This document shows positions 1-8,560 of a stretch of DNA of 64,000 bases, piece by piece. Where the stretch lies: positions 1,674,001 through 1,738,000 of the forward strand of contig NZ_AHCF03000003.1 in assembly GCF_000238275.3 (NCBI RefSeq), given 5' to 3'. Both the position numbers and the translations under genes were made by a program. The notes under the pieces were generated by a model, which worked only from the letters and a program-made list of their open reading frames with translations, searched no databases and was not told the DNA's origin. This stretch comes from Pseudoalteromonas undina (GTDB taxonomy: Bacteria > Pseudomonadota > Gammaproteobacteria > Enterobacterales > Alteromonadaceae). The first letter of the stretch is position 1, and the number at the start of each line of letters is the position of its first letter.

Positions 1-617
1 TGGCCATCTTGACTGTTTTCGCAATCAGCTTTGGTGCATTGGTAGAAATTACTCCGCTAATGTTCCAAGACGACACAACTAAGCCAGTTGATGGGTTACG
101 CCCGTTAAATGCGCTAGAGTTTGAAGGTCGTGACATTTATGTGCGTGAAGGTTGCGCTAACTGTCACTCACAGATGATTCGTCCATTTCGTGATGAAGTC
201 GAGCGCTATGGTCACTACTCTGTAGCGGGTGAATCAGTATGGGATCACCCATTCCTGTGGGGCTCTAAACGTACTGGTCCTGACTTAGCCCGTGTAGGTA
301 AACGTTACTCAGACGACTGGCATTATGCGCACTTAGTTGACCCTCGTGCAGTGGTTCCTGAGTCGAATATGCCAGGCTTCCCTTGGTTAGCAGAGAACAC
401 GCTTGATACAAGCTTAACTCTGAAAAAGCTACAAATTTTCCGTGACACGTTTGCTATTAACCCAGAAAACCCAAAACACCCGGGGTTAGGTTATGGCAGT
501 GACGAGGAATTAATCGCTGACATTGCTAAAGTTGACGCAATGAATGACGGTAAAGGTGCAACAGAAATGCAAGCCCTTATTGCTTATTTGCAACAACTTG
601 GCACACATTTGAAGTAG
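1..617 (+). CDS. ccoO: cbb3-type cytochrome c oxidase subunit II, 5' end cut by window
   Basis: This is the mono-haem c subunit of the cbb3 terminal oxidase, which passes electrons from the di-haem subunit CcoP towards the catalytic subunit CcoN in the inner membrane. The frame is open to the left edge, so the true start and roughly the first 20 residues lie outside; the TTG at 9 is only an internal codon. What remains begins in the N-terminal membrane anchor, followed by a periplasmic domain with the haem c motif CANCH and the family signature [10 protein letters not shown]. The protein ends 6 bp before ccoQ, so ccoO, ccoQ and ccoP form one operon. The Met ligand is probably in the SNMPGFPWL segment. 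Identity is very secure. Confidence 0.96.
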   Translation, partial: AILTVFAISFGALVEITPLMFQDDTTKPVDGLRPLNALEFEGRDIYVREGCANCHSQMIRPFRDEVERYGHYSVAGESVWDHPFLWGSKRTGPDLARVGKRYSDDWHYAHLVDPRAVVPESNMPGFPWLAENTLDTSLTLKKLQIFRDTFAINPENPKHPGLGYGSDEELIADIAKVDAMNDGKGATEMQALIAYLQQLGTHLK

Positions 618-623
618 ATTATT

Positions 624-809
624 ATGGACTACGGGACATACAGAGGCATTTTGACTCTGGTAATTTTAGTATTATTTATTGTGATTGTTGGATGGGCATA
701 TAGCAAGCGTAGTAAAAGTCGTTTTAAAGACGCTGCTAATGTCATATTTGAAGATGAAAAAAAACACAACAATACACTCTCTAACGAGGAAAAGGGGTCT
801 GAGAAATGA
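624..809 (+). CDS. ccoQ: cbb3-type cytochrome oxidase small subunit CcoQ
   Basis: This 61-residue protein has one N-terminal membrane helix (about residues 8-25) followed by a short basic stretch and an acidic, charged tail. That is the standard shape of CcoQ (FixQ), which stabilises the assembled cbb3 oxidase rather than carrying redox cofactors. The C-terminal FEDEKK segment is a recurrent feature in this family. It sits between ccoO and ccoP and its stop overlaps the ccoP start by 4 bp (ATGA), indicating translational coupling. Placement and shape make the call firm although the sequence itself is short. Confidence 0.93.
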   Translation: MDYGTYRGILTLVILVLFIVIVGWAYSKRSKSRFKDAANVIFEDEKKHNNTLSNEEKGSEK

Positions 810-1840
810 CTAGCTTTTGGAGTATATGGGTTATTGTATTAACCCTTGCATGCTTAATCATTATCTTTGGTCTACTAGTTTGGAACTTAAAAAACTATGT
901 AGGTGTAAAAGAAGGTGAAAGCTGTGGACATGAGTTTGACGGCATTGAAGAATTAAACAATCCACTACCAAAATGGTGGACTTACATGTTCTTCGCAACG
1001 TTTGTATGGTCTGTTTATTACTTAGCAGCATACCCAGGTTTAGGTAACTGGGAAGGCTTAGCAAAGTGGACCAGCTCAAACCAAGGTGTTACTTCTTTAA
1101 CTGAATCGAAAGAAGCAGTCATTGATGCTAAAGAAGATGGCCGCTTTGTAAAGCTAGATGCAGAATATCGTGCTGCTGAAGAGCGTTTTGGCCCAATTTT
1201 CAATGAATTGGCACAAATCCCTGTTACTGATTTAGTAGAGTCTAAGTTTGCTGGTGATGCAGCACAACAAGTAGCACTAGAAAACGGTACTAAGCATGAG
1301 CAAACGCAAGGTCAACTAGCGGTTGAAATTGGTCAGCGCTTATTTGCTCAAAACTGTGCACAGTGTCATGGCTCTGATGCTCGAGGTGGTACTGGCTTCC
1401 CTAACCTAACAGATAAAGATTGGTTATACGGTGGTACACCTGACAAAATCAGAGAAACATTACTTTTAGGTCGAGTTGCAGCAATGCCACCTTGGGGTGA
1501 TGCATTAGGTGAGCAAGGCGTTAAAGAAATGACAGCTTATGTACTTAGCCTATCTGGTCGTACTGTTAACCAAAAAGATGCCGATGCAGGTAAAGCGAAA
1601 TTCGCGATGTGTGCAGCATGTCATGGTGCAGATGGTAAAGGTTCAGTTGCACACAACTTACCGTTTGGTGCACCAAATCTAACTGATAACATTTGGTTGT
1701 ACGGTGGTTCTCAACGTGCAGTTGAAGAAACACTTAACCATGGCCGCGCTGGTGTAATGCCTGCTTGGAAAGAGATTTTAGGCGAAGATAAAATTCACCT
1801 ATTAACTGCTTACGTTTACAGCTTATCGCAAGATAAATAA
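806..1840 (+). CDS. ccoP: cbb3-type cytochrome c oxidase subunit III (di-haem)
   Basis: CcoP is the di-haem cytochrome c subunit that accepts electrons from soluble or membrane cytochromes and passes them to CcoO. The 344-residue protein has two N-terminal membrane helices (about 6-27 and 58-76), a linker, then two tandem cytochrome c domains with haem motifs CAQCH at 184-188 and CAACH at 269-273. Each is followed by a matching WLYGG and MPxW element (LYGG at 207-210, MPPW at 227-230), where the Met is the likely axial ligand. The two-helix N terminus is the longer CcoP form. It is the last gene of the ccoNOQP operon and is followed by a strong terminator about 60 bp downstream. Confidence 0.96.
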   Translation: MTSFWSIWVIVLTLACLIIIFGLLVWNLKNYVGVKEGESCGHEFDGIEELNNPLPKWWTYMFFATFVWSVYYLAAYPGLGNWEGLAKWTSSNQGVTSLTESKEAVIDAKEDGRFVKLDAEYRAAEERFGPIFNELAQIPVTDLVESKFAGDAAQQVALENGTKHEQTQGQLAVEIGQRLFAQNCAQCHGSDARGGTGFPNLTDKDWLYGGTPDKIRETLLLGRVAAMPPWGDALGEQGVKEMTAYVLSLSGRTVNQKDADAGKAKFAMCAACHGADGKGSVAHNLPFGAPNLTDNIWLYGGSQRAVEETLNHGRAGVMPAWKEILGEDKIHLLTAYVYSLSQDK

Positions 1841-1901
1841 CGATAAAGTTAACAAAACGTTTCAGTTATAATCTTTTTATTTCAATAGATTAATACAGAT
1901 C

Positions 1902-1931
1902 AAAAAAGCCTCCACTCGGAGGCTTTTTTTT
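1902..1931 (+). terminator. Rho-independent terminator after ccoP
   Basis: A 12-bp stem (A6GCCTCC paired with GGAGGCT6) closes a 4-nt loop ACTC and runs directly into eight T residues. It separates ccoNOQP from the ccoH-ccoI-ccoS group, so the assembly genes need their own promoter; a TATAAT hexamer at 1952-1957 just before ccoH is a candidate -10 element. Confidence 0.92.
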
Positions 1932-1989
1932 AGTCTTTTCGATCTATTTATTATAATATAGCCGCACATTAATTAATTTTAGAGCGACT

Positions 1990-2481
1990 ATGCAACCGAC
2001 TCCGTGGTATAAAAATTTTTGGCCTTGGTTTTTAATCTTCTTTCCATTAGCTGCAATTATTGGCTGCATTAGTTTATTTATTACAGCCATTGGTAACGGT
2101 CCAGATATGGTTGTGGACGATTACTATAAAAAAGGCAAAGCAATCAACTTAGAGCTGATCAAGTTTGATAAAGCAAAAGCCTTGTATTTACATGGTGACC
2201 TAAATGTATCTGATGAGCGAGTAAGCTTTAAATTTACTAAAGGCGATACCAGTAATATCCACGCGCTAAAATTATCGTTTTTTCATCGCACTATAAAAGC
2301 TCATGATTTTGAAGCTACCCTCACTCCAAATGCTAATCAAGAGTTTACTGCATTATTAGAAAGCTACACGCCTGGTGCTTACTCAGTGTTTATTGAACCC
2401 GTTGATGCTAGTTGGAAAATGAAAGAAAGTATTACTTTACCAACCACAGCCACCGTTTTAGTTACTCCTAATTATAAGTAG
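1990..2481 (+). CDS. ccoH: FixH/CcoH family cbb3 oxidase assembly protein
   Basis: FixH/CcoH is a small single-span membrane protein that helps assemble the cbb3 oxidase and is usually co-transcribed with the copper pump CcoI. This 163-residue protein has one N-terminal helix (about 10-33) after the typical PWYKNFWPWFLIFFP start, then a periplasmic beta-rich domain with the family motif VVDDYYKKGKAIN. It lies 8 bp upstream of ccoI. The usual partner ccoG (fixG, a polyferredoxin) is not between ccoP and ccoH here. A TATAAT sequence at 1952-1957 may serve as its promoter -10 element. Confidence 0.9.
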   Translation: MQPTPWYKNFWPWFLIFFPLAAIIGCISLFITAIGNGPDMVVDDYYKKGKAINLELIKFDKAKALYLHGDLNVSDERVSFKFTKGDTSNIHALKLSFFHRTIKAHDFEATLTPNANQEFTALLESYTPGAYSVFIEPVDASWKMKESITLPTTATVLVTPNYK

Positions 2482-2489
2482 TATTTAGT

Positions 2490-4862
2490 ATGTCTAAAAA
2501 TTGCTTTCATTGTCTTGAAAGTGTGCCGGCAGGGTTTAACGCACACGTTATTATAGACAATACCGCTGAGCCAATGTGTTGCATTGGCTGTCAAGCGGTT
2601 GCTCAAAACATCATTGACCAAGGAATGACCGACTACTACAAATACCGCACCGTAAGTGCCGGCAAAGTAGAGCAACTTGTCCCTGAACAGCTCGCTTTTA
2701 TTAAAAGCTATGACAATGAAGATATCCAAGATGAGTTTATTAGTACGCACAACGACAACTCTGAGGTATTACTGAGTGTTGAAGGTATAACCTGCGCCGC
2801 CTGTGCATGGCTAATTGAAAAGCAATTATTGAACCTTAAATCGGTAAAGCGCGTTGATGTAAATACCTCAACAAATCGTGCCATGATCCACTGGGATAAA
2901 AGTGCCACGCCTTTAAGTGAGCTAATTACCTCATTGGCTGAAATAGGCTATAAAGCTTACCCCTTCCAATCAGATTTAGAAGCCCAGCAAAAGCAACAAA
3001 CAGCCAAAGCGTATATTCGCCGCCTTGGTGTCGCAGGCTTGATGACCATGCAAGTCATGATGTTTGCCTTTGCAATGTACTTCGGCATGTTCTCTGGAAT
3101 GGATAGCAACTTTGAACAGTACTTTAGATGGATCAGTTTAATTCTAGCCACTCCAGTCATTTTATACAGCGCCCTTCCCTTTTTAAGTAACGCAATTAAC
3201 GGCTTAAAGGCAAAGCAGCTGAATATGGACTTACCAGTATCATTGGCTATTTTTGGTGCTTATGGCGCCAGCTGTTATGCCACCGTAATGGAAGTAGGCG
3301 AAGTTTACTTTGAATCTATTTGTATGTTTACCTTTTTACTCTTACTAGGTAAATACTTAGAATTTAGAGCGCGTTTAAAGGCCAGTGAATTCACTGCCAA
3401 CTTGCAAAAGTTGTTACCCCTTACTGCACGTACGCTCGATGAGCAAGGTAATGAGCACATCATTGCCGCCAAAAAACTCAAACTTAACGATATTGTGTCA
3501 ATAAAGGCTGGCGAAACCATTCCTGCTGATGGCATATTGGTTAAAGGCAGTACCAGTGTTGATGAGTCTATGATGACCGGCGAACATCAACCAGTACGAA
3601 AGTATATTGATCATAATGTGTATGCGGGTACGGTGAATCATGATGGTATTATTGAAATAAAAATCAATAAACTAGGCCAAAACACCCTACTTAATCAAAT
3701 TATTCGCCTGCAACATAATGCCCTAACAAAACGCCCAAGACTGGTTGAAATTACCGACAAAGTGGCGCAGTGGTTTGTTGCTGTATTATTGGTGTTTGCC
3801 TCTCTAACCGCCATTGGTTGGTACCAGGTAGACCCTGATGTTGCTTTTTGGATCACTATATCGGTGTTAGTGGCCACTTGCCCGTGCGCATTAAGCTTAG
3901 CAATTCCCACCGCGTTAACCTGTGCTGTAGCAACCTTAACTCGCAAAGGTATACTGATTAAGCAAGCACATGTGCTAGAAACTCTATCAAAGCTCACTTT
4001 ATTTGCCTTTGATAAAACCGGTACGCTTACACAAGGTAAATTTAGCCTCGACGTGGTTGACATACTTGATGATAACTACAGCAAAGAGCAAATTCTTGAT
4101 ATTGCAGCCCAGCTTGAAAGTTACTCTGAACATCCTATTGCCAGCGCATTTAAGGAGTTTAAGGGACAACGTAAATTTGACGATGTACAACTGCATCCAG
4201 GTATTGGGATAAGCGCTCAGTTTGATAATACCCATTACGCTATTGGTAAAAGTGGCTGGTTTGACACAAAAAAAACCAACGCGCAGGCCACGCTTTATAT
4301 AAACAAGCAAGCCGTTGCACGCTTTTACTTTGTAGATAAAGTAAAAACAGATGCCGATAAACTCATTAACTCGTTAAAGGCTGCCAATCTCAATTGCCAT
4401 ATGCTGACTGGTGATGCATCTGATGCCGGTGCCAAAGTCGCTAAAAAATTAAAGCTTGATTCAGTACTTGCAAGCTGCAGTCCAAAAGATAAACAAGTCG
4501 CAGTTGAACGCTGGTCATCGCAAGGTGAAATTGTTGCTATGGTTGGTGATGGCGTAAACGACAGCCCAGTATTTGCCAGCGCCCATTTATCTATCGCCAT
4601 GGAAACCGGTGCCGATATATCTAAAAATAGTGCTGATGTTGTATTGCTAAACAGTGACTTAGCTTCTATCTCGCATTTGTTAACTATTGCTAAACAAACA
4701 CGACGCATAATTAAGCAAAACTTGGCGCTTTCTTTATTATATAATGGCTCTATATTACCGCTAGCGGCTATGGGCTTAGTTGCGCCATGGATGGCCGTTA
4801 TTGGTATGTCTGCCAGCTCTATTATTGTGATATGTAATTCACTAAGGCTATTAAAGTTATGA
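2490..4862 (+). CDS. ccoI: Cu(+)-exporting P1B-type ATPase CcoI/FixI
   Basis: This inner-membrane P-type ATPase moves copper(I) to the periplasm for cbb3 oxidase maturation. The 790-residue protein starts with the FixI-type cysteine-rich segment (C5, C8, then C30, C31, C34), then a heavy-metal-associated domain with CAAC at 102-105, membrane helices, the actuator motif TGE, the CPC transport motif at 464-466, the phosphorylation site D508 in DKTGT, and the hinge GDGVNDSP. The N-terminal cysteine-rich domain and the company of ccoH and ccoS separate it from the CopA detoxification pumps. Its stop overlaps the ccoS start by 4 bp. Confidence 0.95.
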   Translation: MSKNCFHCLESVPAGFNAHVIIDNTAEPMCCIGCQAVAQNIIDQGMTDYYKYRTVSAGKVEQLVPEQLAFIKSYDNEDIQDEFISTHNDNSEVLLSVEGITCAACAWLIEKQLLNLKSVKRVDVNTSTNRAMIHWDKSATPLSELITSLAEIGYKAYPFQSDLEAQQKQQTAKAYIRRLGVAGLMTMQVMMFAFAMYFGMFSGMDSNFEQYFRWISLILATPVILYSALPFLSNAINGLKAKQLNMDLPVSLAIFGAYGASCYATVMEVGEVYFESICMFTFLLLLGKYLEFRARLKASEFTANLQKLLPLTARTLDEQGNEHIIAAKKLKLNDIVSIKAGETIPADGILVKGSTSVDESMMTGEHQPVRKYIDHNVYAGTVNHDGIIEIKINKLGQNTLLNQIIRLQHNALTKRPRLVEITDKVAQWFVAVLLVFASLTAIGWYQVDPDVAFWITISVLVATCPCALSLAIPTALTCAVATLTRKGILIKQAHVLETLSKLTLFAFDKTGTLTQGKFSLDVVDILDDNYSKEQILDIAAQLESYSEHPIASAFKEFKGQRKFDDVQLHPGIGISAQFDNTHYAIGKSGWFDTKKTNAQATLYINKQAVARFYFVDKVKTDADKLINSLKAANLNCHMLTGDASDAGAKVAKKLKLDSVLASCSPKDKQVAVERWSSQGEIVAMVGDGVNDSPVFASAHLSIAMETGADISKNSADVVLLNSDLASISHLLTIAKQTRRIIKQNLALSLLYNGSILPLAAMGLVAPWMAVIGMSASSIIVICNSLRLLKL

Positions 4863-5026
4863 GCATAATTTATATTTTAGTTCCTATCGCTATTTTGTTT
4901 GTATTAATTGCTATTGGCGTATTTTTTTGGGCAGTAAAAGGTGAGCAATTCTCTGATTTAAACAAGCAAGGCCATAGTATTTTGTTTGAAGACGACAAAG
5001 AGCAGCACAATAAAAGTAATGATTGA
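4859..5026 (+). CDS. ccoS: cbb3 oxidase maturation protein CcoS
   Basis: A 55-residue reading frame starts at the ATG that overlaps the ccoI stop (ATGA, 4859-4862). It encodes one N-terminal membrane helix (about residues 3-24), followed by FFWAVKGEQFSDL and a short acidic tail containing ILFEDD. The W-x-V-K-x-G-Q-F-D/S-D-L region is the hallmark of CcoS/FixS, a small protein needed to insert cofactors into cbb3 oxidase. Its 3' end overlaps the next gene by 8 bp, so ccoI, ccoS and the SafE-like gene are translationally coupled. It is short enough to be missed by length-filtered gene calling. Confidence 0.93.
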   Translation: MSIIYILVPIAILFVLIAIGVFFWAVKGEQFSDLNKQGHSILFEDDKEQHNKSND

Positions 5027-5690
5027 CCCTGTTTTTGTTAGCGCTTTTTTAATGGGCTTAATTGGCAGTGGCCATTGCATTGCTATGTGTGGCGGTATTG
5101 CCAGTTCGTTACAGCTTGCCAGCAACAAACGCCAAACGTGGTTATATTCTCTAGCTTATAACAGCGGTAGAGCTTTAAGTTATATGCTTGCAGGAGCCCT
5201 TGTTGCGGGTATTAGTAGCCAGTTTGCCACGCAAAATTCTGCCTTTTCATTATTTTTGTCATTTTTAGCTGGTATTTTTATGTTACTGGTTGGCGTTTAT
5301 ATTATGCGCCTAGCCGCCACCTTACAGTGGCTCGAAAAACTAGGTAAAACCCTCATTTGGCAGCACTTAATTAAACTTAATAAGTATTTAATGCCCATTG
5401 ATTCGCCTCTAAAAGCGCTTGGTTATGGCGCGTTATGGGGCTGGTTACCGTGCGGTTTAGTATATTCTGCACTTACTTGGGCAATGACCAGTGGCAGTTC
5501 CATTAATGGTGCTTTAGTTATGCTGGCATTTGCCCTAGGCACATTTCCTGCCATGATCACCTTAGGCATGGCTGCACAAAAGCTAAATACGCTTTTTAAT
5601 CACCCATGGACACGAATAACATTAGGCAGTGTTATCATTTGGTATGGTATCTACCTTCTGATCATTGCAACAGATAAGCTAGTGCATTAA
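5019..5690 (+). CDS. Sulfite exporter TauE/SafE-like membrane protein of the cbb3 cluster
   Basis: This 223-residue polytopic membrane protein begins with MGLIGSGHCIAMCGGI, the characteristic motif of the short SafE-like family found next to ccoS and fnr in many gammaproteobacteria. About six hydrophobic helices are visible, with a second conserved segment WGWLPCGLVYSAL. I chose the ATG at 5019, which overlaps the end of ccoS by 8 bp, over the TTG at 4986, because the residues encoded between them are hydrophilic and outside the family pattern. The biochemical role is not established; the conserved Cys and His residues and the neighbourhood suggest metal or thiol handling during oxidase assembly. 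The transport substrate is unknown. Confidence 0.83.
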   Translation: MIDPVFVSAFLMGLIGSGHCIAMCGGIASSLQLASNKRQTWLYSLAYNSGRALSYMLAGALVAGISSQFATQNSAFSLFLSFLAGIFMLLVGVYIMRLAATLQWLEKLGKTLIWQHLIKLNKYLMPIDSPLKALGYGALWGWLPCGLVYSALTWAMTSGSSINGALVMLAFALGTFPAMITLGMAAQKLNTLFNHPWTRITLGSVIIWYGIYLLIIATDKLVH

Positions 5691-5732
5691 CATTAGAAAA
5701 TGTCGTGCATAGAAATTTAACGGATTGAACTT

Positions 5733-6470
5733 ATGGATTTTTCTCAAAGTCGTGCTAAAGGTAATTGTGCCATTAGCTGTAATAACTGCAGTATTAGCCA
5801 GTTATGTTTACCATTTTCTTTAAATGGCCAAGAAATGGATAAACTTGATGAGATCATTGAGCGAAAAAAACCATTACACAAGGGTGACTACTTATTTGAA
5901 TCGGGCGCGCCTTTAAATGCAATTTTTGCGGTTCGTTCAGGTTCGTTTAAATCGTATACTTTGTCTGAGCAAGGCGATGAACAAATTACCGGCTTTCACT
6001 TAGCTGGCGACCTTGTTGGGTTTGATGCCATTAATAAAATGCAGCACCAAAGCTTTTCTCAAGCACTAGAAACCTCAATGGTATGTGAAATCCCCTTTGA
6101 CACACTTGACGAACTCGCTGGTAAGCTGCCTAAGCTACGCCAACAAATTATGCGCTTAATGAGTAGTGAAATAACCTACGATCAAGAAATGCTGTTATTA
6201 CTCAATAAAAAGTCTGCCGAAGAGCGCCTAGCGAGTTTTATTTATAATTTATCAGAGCGTTTTGGTGAACGTGGTTTTTCACGTAAAGAATTTAGATTTA
6301 CCATGACCCGCGGTGAAATTGGCAACTACCTCGGTTTAACAGTAGAAACTATTAGTCGTTTGTTAAGTCGTTTCCAAAAAGCTGATTTGATCAAAGTAGA
6401 AGGCAAGTTTATTACTATTTTAGATAATGACGCGCTTGCGAAAACAGCTGCGATTGTAAAGCCACGTTAA
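5733..6470 (+). CDS. fnr: Oxygen-sensing transcription regulator Fnr (EtrA/Anr)
   Basis: Fnr is a CRP-family regulator that binds a [4Fe-4S] cluster in the absence of oxygen and switches on anaerobic and microaerobic genes. The 245-residue protein has the N-terminal cysteine cluster C12, C16, C19, C25 ([14 protein letters not shown]); by family comparison C16, C19 and C25 with C118 are the expected ligands. A cyclic-nucleotide-binding-like fold follows, then the C-terminal helix-turn-helix with recognition helix [12 protein letters not shown], whose E-x-x-S-R pattern is the classical Fnr reading head. It follows the cbb3 assembly genes by about 40 bp and may control this cluster and uspE. Confidence 0.95.
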   Translation: MDFSQSRAKGNCAISCNNCSISQLCLPFSLNGQEMDKLDEIIERKKPLHKGDYLFESGAPLNAIFAVRSGSFKSYTLSEQGDEQITGFHLAGDLVGFDAINKMQHQSFSQALETSMVCEIPFDTLDELAGKLPKLRQQIMRLMSSEITYDQEMLLLLNKKSAEERLASFIYNLSERFGERGFSRKEFRFTMTRGEIGNYLGLTVETISRLLSRFQKADLIKVEGKFITILDNDALAKTAAIVKPR

Positions 6471-6482
6471 TAAATCAATAAA

Positions 6483-6496
6483 TTGATATAGAACAA
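6483..6496 (+). promoter_or_regulatory. Possible Fnr site upstream of uspE
   Basis: TTGAT-ATAG-AACAA matches the Fnr consensus TTGAT-N4-ATCAA at 9 of 10 defined bases. It lies about 90 bp before the uspE start, directly after fnr itself. Such matches occur by chance in AT-rich DNA, so this remains a candidate. Confidence 0.35.
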
Positions 6497-6577
6497 TAAT
6501 CTTAGTGCTCCCCCCTTTAACTGTTGTGTATTTGCGTTACACTAAATGTATAACCGTTAAGTGAATGGAGTAGCACA

Positions 6578-7504
6578 ATGGAAACGATTAAACGTATTAT
6601 CGCGGTTATTGACCCAACTAAAGACGATCAAAATGCCCTCGCGCGTTCAATAGATTTAGCCAAAAAATCGGGTGCGAGCATTACCGCCTTTATGACGGTT
6701 TATGATTTCTCTTACGAAATGACTACTATGCTATCAGGTGATGAACGTGAAGCAATGCGCCAAGCCGTCCTCAAAGATCGCGAGCTATGGCTTAAAGATC
6801 TAATCTCTCCTTATCAAAATATTAATATTGATACGCAAGTTATTTGGCATAATCGCCCATACGAGGCAATAATTAATACCGTTATCAATGATAAATACGA
6901 CTTGGTTATCAAAGGTACTCATCAACACGGTGCGCTTAAAGCGGTCATTTTTACTCCTACAGACTGGCACTTAGTCAGAAAGTGTCCAACGCCCGTTTTA
7001 TTTGTCAAAGATATGCAATGGCCAGCACAAGGGAATATTTTAGCTGCTGTGAACGCAGTCAGTGAAAATGAGCAGCACTTATCACTTAATAAACGCATAA
7101 TTAAAGATGCACAATTTTTATGTGAACTAGCTAATGCTAAACTTAACTTAGTCAATGCCTACCCTGCTACACCGGTAAATATTGCCATAGAAATCCCAGA
7201 ATTTAATCCTGGGCTTTACAATGAATCGGTTAAAAAACATCATATTGAATCAACCAATGAACTAGCTAACGAGTTTAACCTAACCTCTGATCAATGCTTT
7301 ATTGAAGAGGGATTGCCAGAAGATGTGATACCGGATGTTGCAAGTCGTTTAAATAGTGAGTTAGTGGTTATTGGCACTGTGGGGCGTACCGGCTTAAGTG
7401 CTGCATTAGTGGGTAACACCGCTGAACATGTTATTGACAGCCTCGATTGTGATGTACTGGCATTGAAACCTGATGGCTATGTAAGTCCACTCGCAGAAAG
7501 TTAA
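6578..7504 (+). CDS. uspE: Tandem universal stress protein UspE
   Basis: UspE proteins are cytoplasmic stress proteins made of two fused universal stress domains. This 308-residue protein shows the first domain (about 1-145) beginning IKRIIAVIDPTKDDQNALARSIDLAKKSG and a second (about 150-300) ending with VVIGTVGRTGLSAALVGNTAEHVI, which resembles the nucleotide-binding G-2x-G-9x-G(S/T) element. E. coli uspE also lies beside fnr, so the fnr-uspE pair is conserved. An imperfect Fnr site precedes the gene. The start ATG has GGAG (6566-6570 region) at a good distance. Confidence 0.93.
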   Translation: METIKRIIAVIDPTKDDQNALARSIDLAKKSGASITAFMTVYDFSYEMTTMLSGDEREAMRQAVLKDRELWLKDLISPYQNINIDTQVIWHNRPYEAIINTVINDKYDLVIKGTHQHGALKAVIFTPTDWHLVRKCPTPVLFVKDMQWPAQGNILAAVNAVSENEQHLSLNKRIIKDAQFLCELANAKLNLVNAYPATPVNIAIEIPEFNPGLYNESVKKHHIESTNELANEFNLTSDQCFIEEGLPEDVIPDVASRLNSELVVIGTVGRTGLSAALVGNTAEHVIDSLDCDVLALKPDGYVSPLAES

Positions 7505-7596
7505 CGTTTGCTGTAGCTGTGATATTGCATATGGCATATAATACGCCCCTTTATTTTTAGCAATTAATTTTGCCGTACTGTTTATAAGGGGGCGTA

Positions 7597-8511
7597 GTGT
7601 CTCATTCTGCTCAAGCCAAAGCTCAACACAACTTAAATAAGCTTCAAAAGCGTTTACGCCGCCTCACAGGTCAAGCTGTCATGGACTTTAACATGATAGA
7701 AGAAGGTGATCGTATCATGGTGTGCTTATCGGGCGGTAAAGACAGTTACACTATGCTCGATATGCTGCAACATTTACAGCGTGTTGCCCCTATTAAGTTT
7801 GACCTTTTTGCGGTTAACCTTGACCAAAAGCAACCAGGCTTTCCTGAGCATGTACTGCCTGAATACCTTGATAATTTAAATATTGAATACAAAATTGTCG
7901 AAGAAGATACCTACAGTATTGTTACCGATATTATTCCTGAAGGTAAAACAACGTGCTCACTTTGCTCTCGTCTGCGTCGTGGTATTTTATATCGTACGGC
8001 TAAAGAGCTAGGCGCCACAAAAATAGCTTTAGGTCATCACCGCGATGACATGATAGAAACCTTGTTTTTAAATATGTTTTACGGCGGAAAACTCAAAAGT
8101 ATGCCAGCTAAACTAATGAGTGATAACGGCGAGCACATGGTTATTCGCCCGTTGGCTTATTGTAAAGAAGCCGATATTAGCCAATACGCATTTAGCCAAG
8201 GCTACCCTATTATTCCGTGTAACTTATGTGGCTCACAAGAAAACTTACAGCGTAAGCACACTAAAAACATGCTAGAACAATGGAATAAAGAGCACCCAGG
8301 GCGTATAGAAAGTATTTTTACTGCCATGCAAAATGTTGTACCTTCGCATTTAGCTGATAACCAATTGTTTGATTTTGCTAATCTGCAAACCGGTGACGTT
8401 ATTGATGGTGGAGATATCGCGTTAGATAAACCAGATATTCCAAAAGCGCCGGTTAATCCTGAACAAGATGAAACAGACCAAGCCGACGTGGTTACTATTA
8501 ATTTAAGCTAA
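7597..8511 (+). CDS. ttcA: tRNA 2-thiocytidine(32) synthetase TtcA
   Basis: TtcA thiolates cytidine 32 of certain tRNAs, using ATP and a [4Fe-4S] cluster. The 304-residue protein carries the PP-loop SGGKDS (45-50), the first CxxC at C120 and C123 (CSLC), and a second CxxC at C208 and C211 (CNLC), which together provide the cluster cysteines known from the family. The start is GTG at 7597, preceded by a strong AAGGGGG ribosome-binding site ending about 4 bp upstream. The gene follows uspE by 92 bp, the order seen in several gammaproteobacteria. The last 30 residues are an acidic extension of no clear function. Confidence 0.95.
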   Translation: MSHSAQAKAQHNLNKLQKRLRRLTGQAVMDFNMIEEGDRIMVCLSGGKDSYTMLDMLQHLQRVAPIKFDLFAVNLDQKQPGFPEHVLPEYLDNLNIEYKIVEEDTYSIVTDIIPEGKTTCSLCSRLRRGILYRTAKELGATKIALGHHRDDMIETLFLNMFYGGKLKSMPAKLMSDNGEHMVIRPLAYCKEADISQYAFSQGYPIIPCNLCGSQENLQRKHTKNMLEQWNKEHPGRIESIFTAMQNVVPSHLADNQLFDFANLQTGDVIDGGDIALDKPDIPKAPVNPEQDETDQADVVTINLS

Positions 8512-8517
8512 TTTTTT

Positions 8518-8543
8518 AAGGGTTTGCAGTAATGCAAACCCTT
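8518..8543. terminator. Hairpin between convergent ttcA and the next gene
   Basis: A perfect 11-bp stem (AAGGGTTTGCA with its complement) with a 4-nt loop lies between two convergent genes. It lacks a clear T-run on the 3' side in either direction, so it may act as a weak bidirectional terminator or as an RNA-end stabiliser. Confidence 0.5.
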
Positions 8544-8560
8544 CACTCTGCTCTATGCTG

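Noticed and set aside
4986..5018. TTG start extending the SafE-like protein by 11 residues
   Set aside because: The extra residues are hydrophilic, lie in ccoS, and the family starts at the ATG at 5019.
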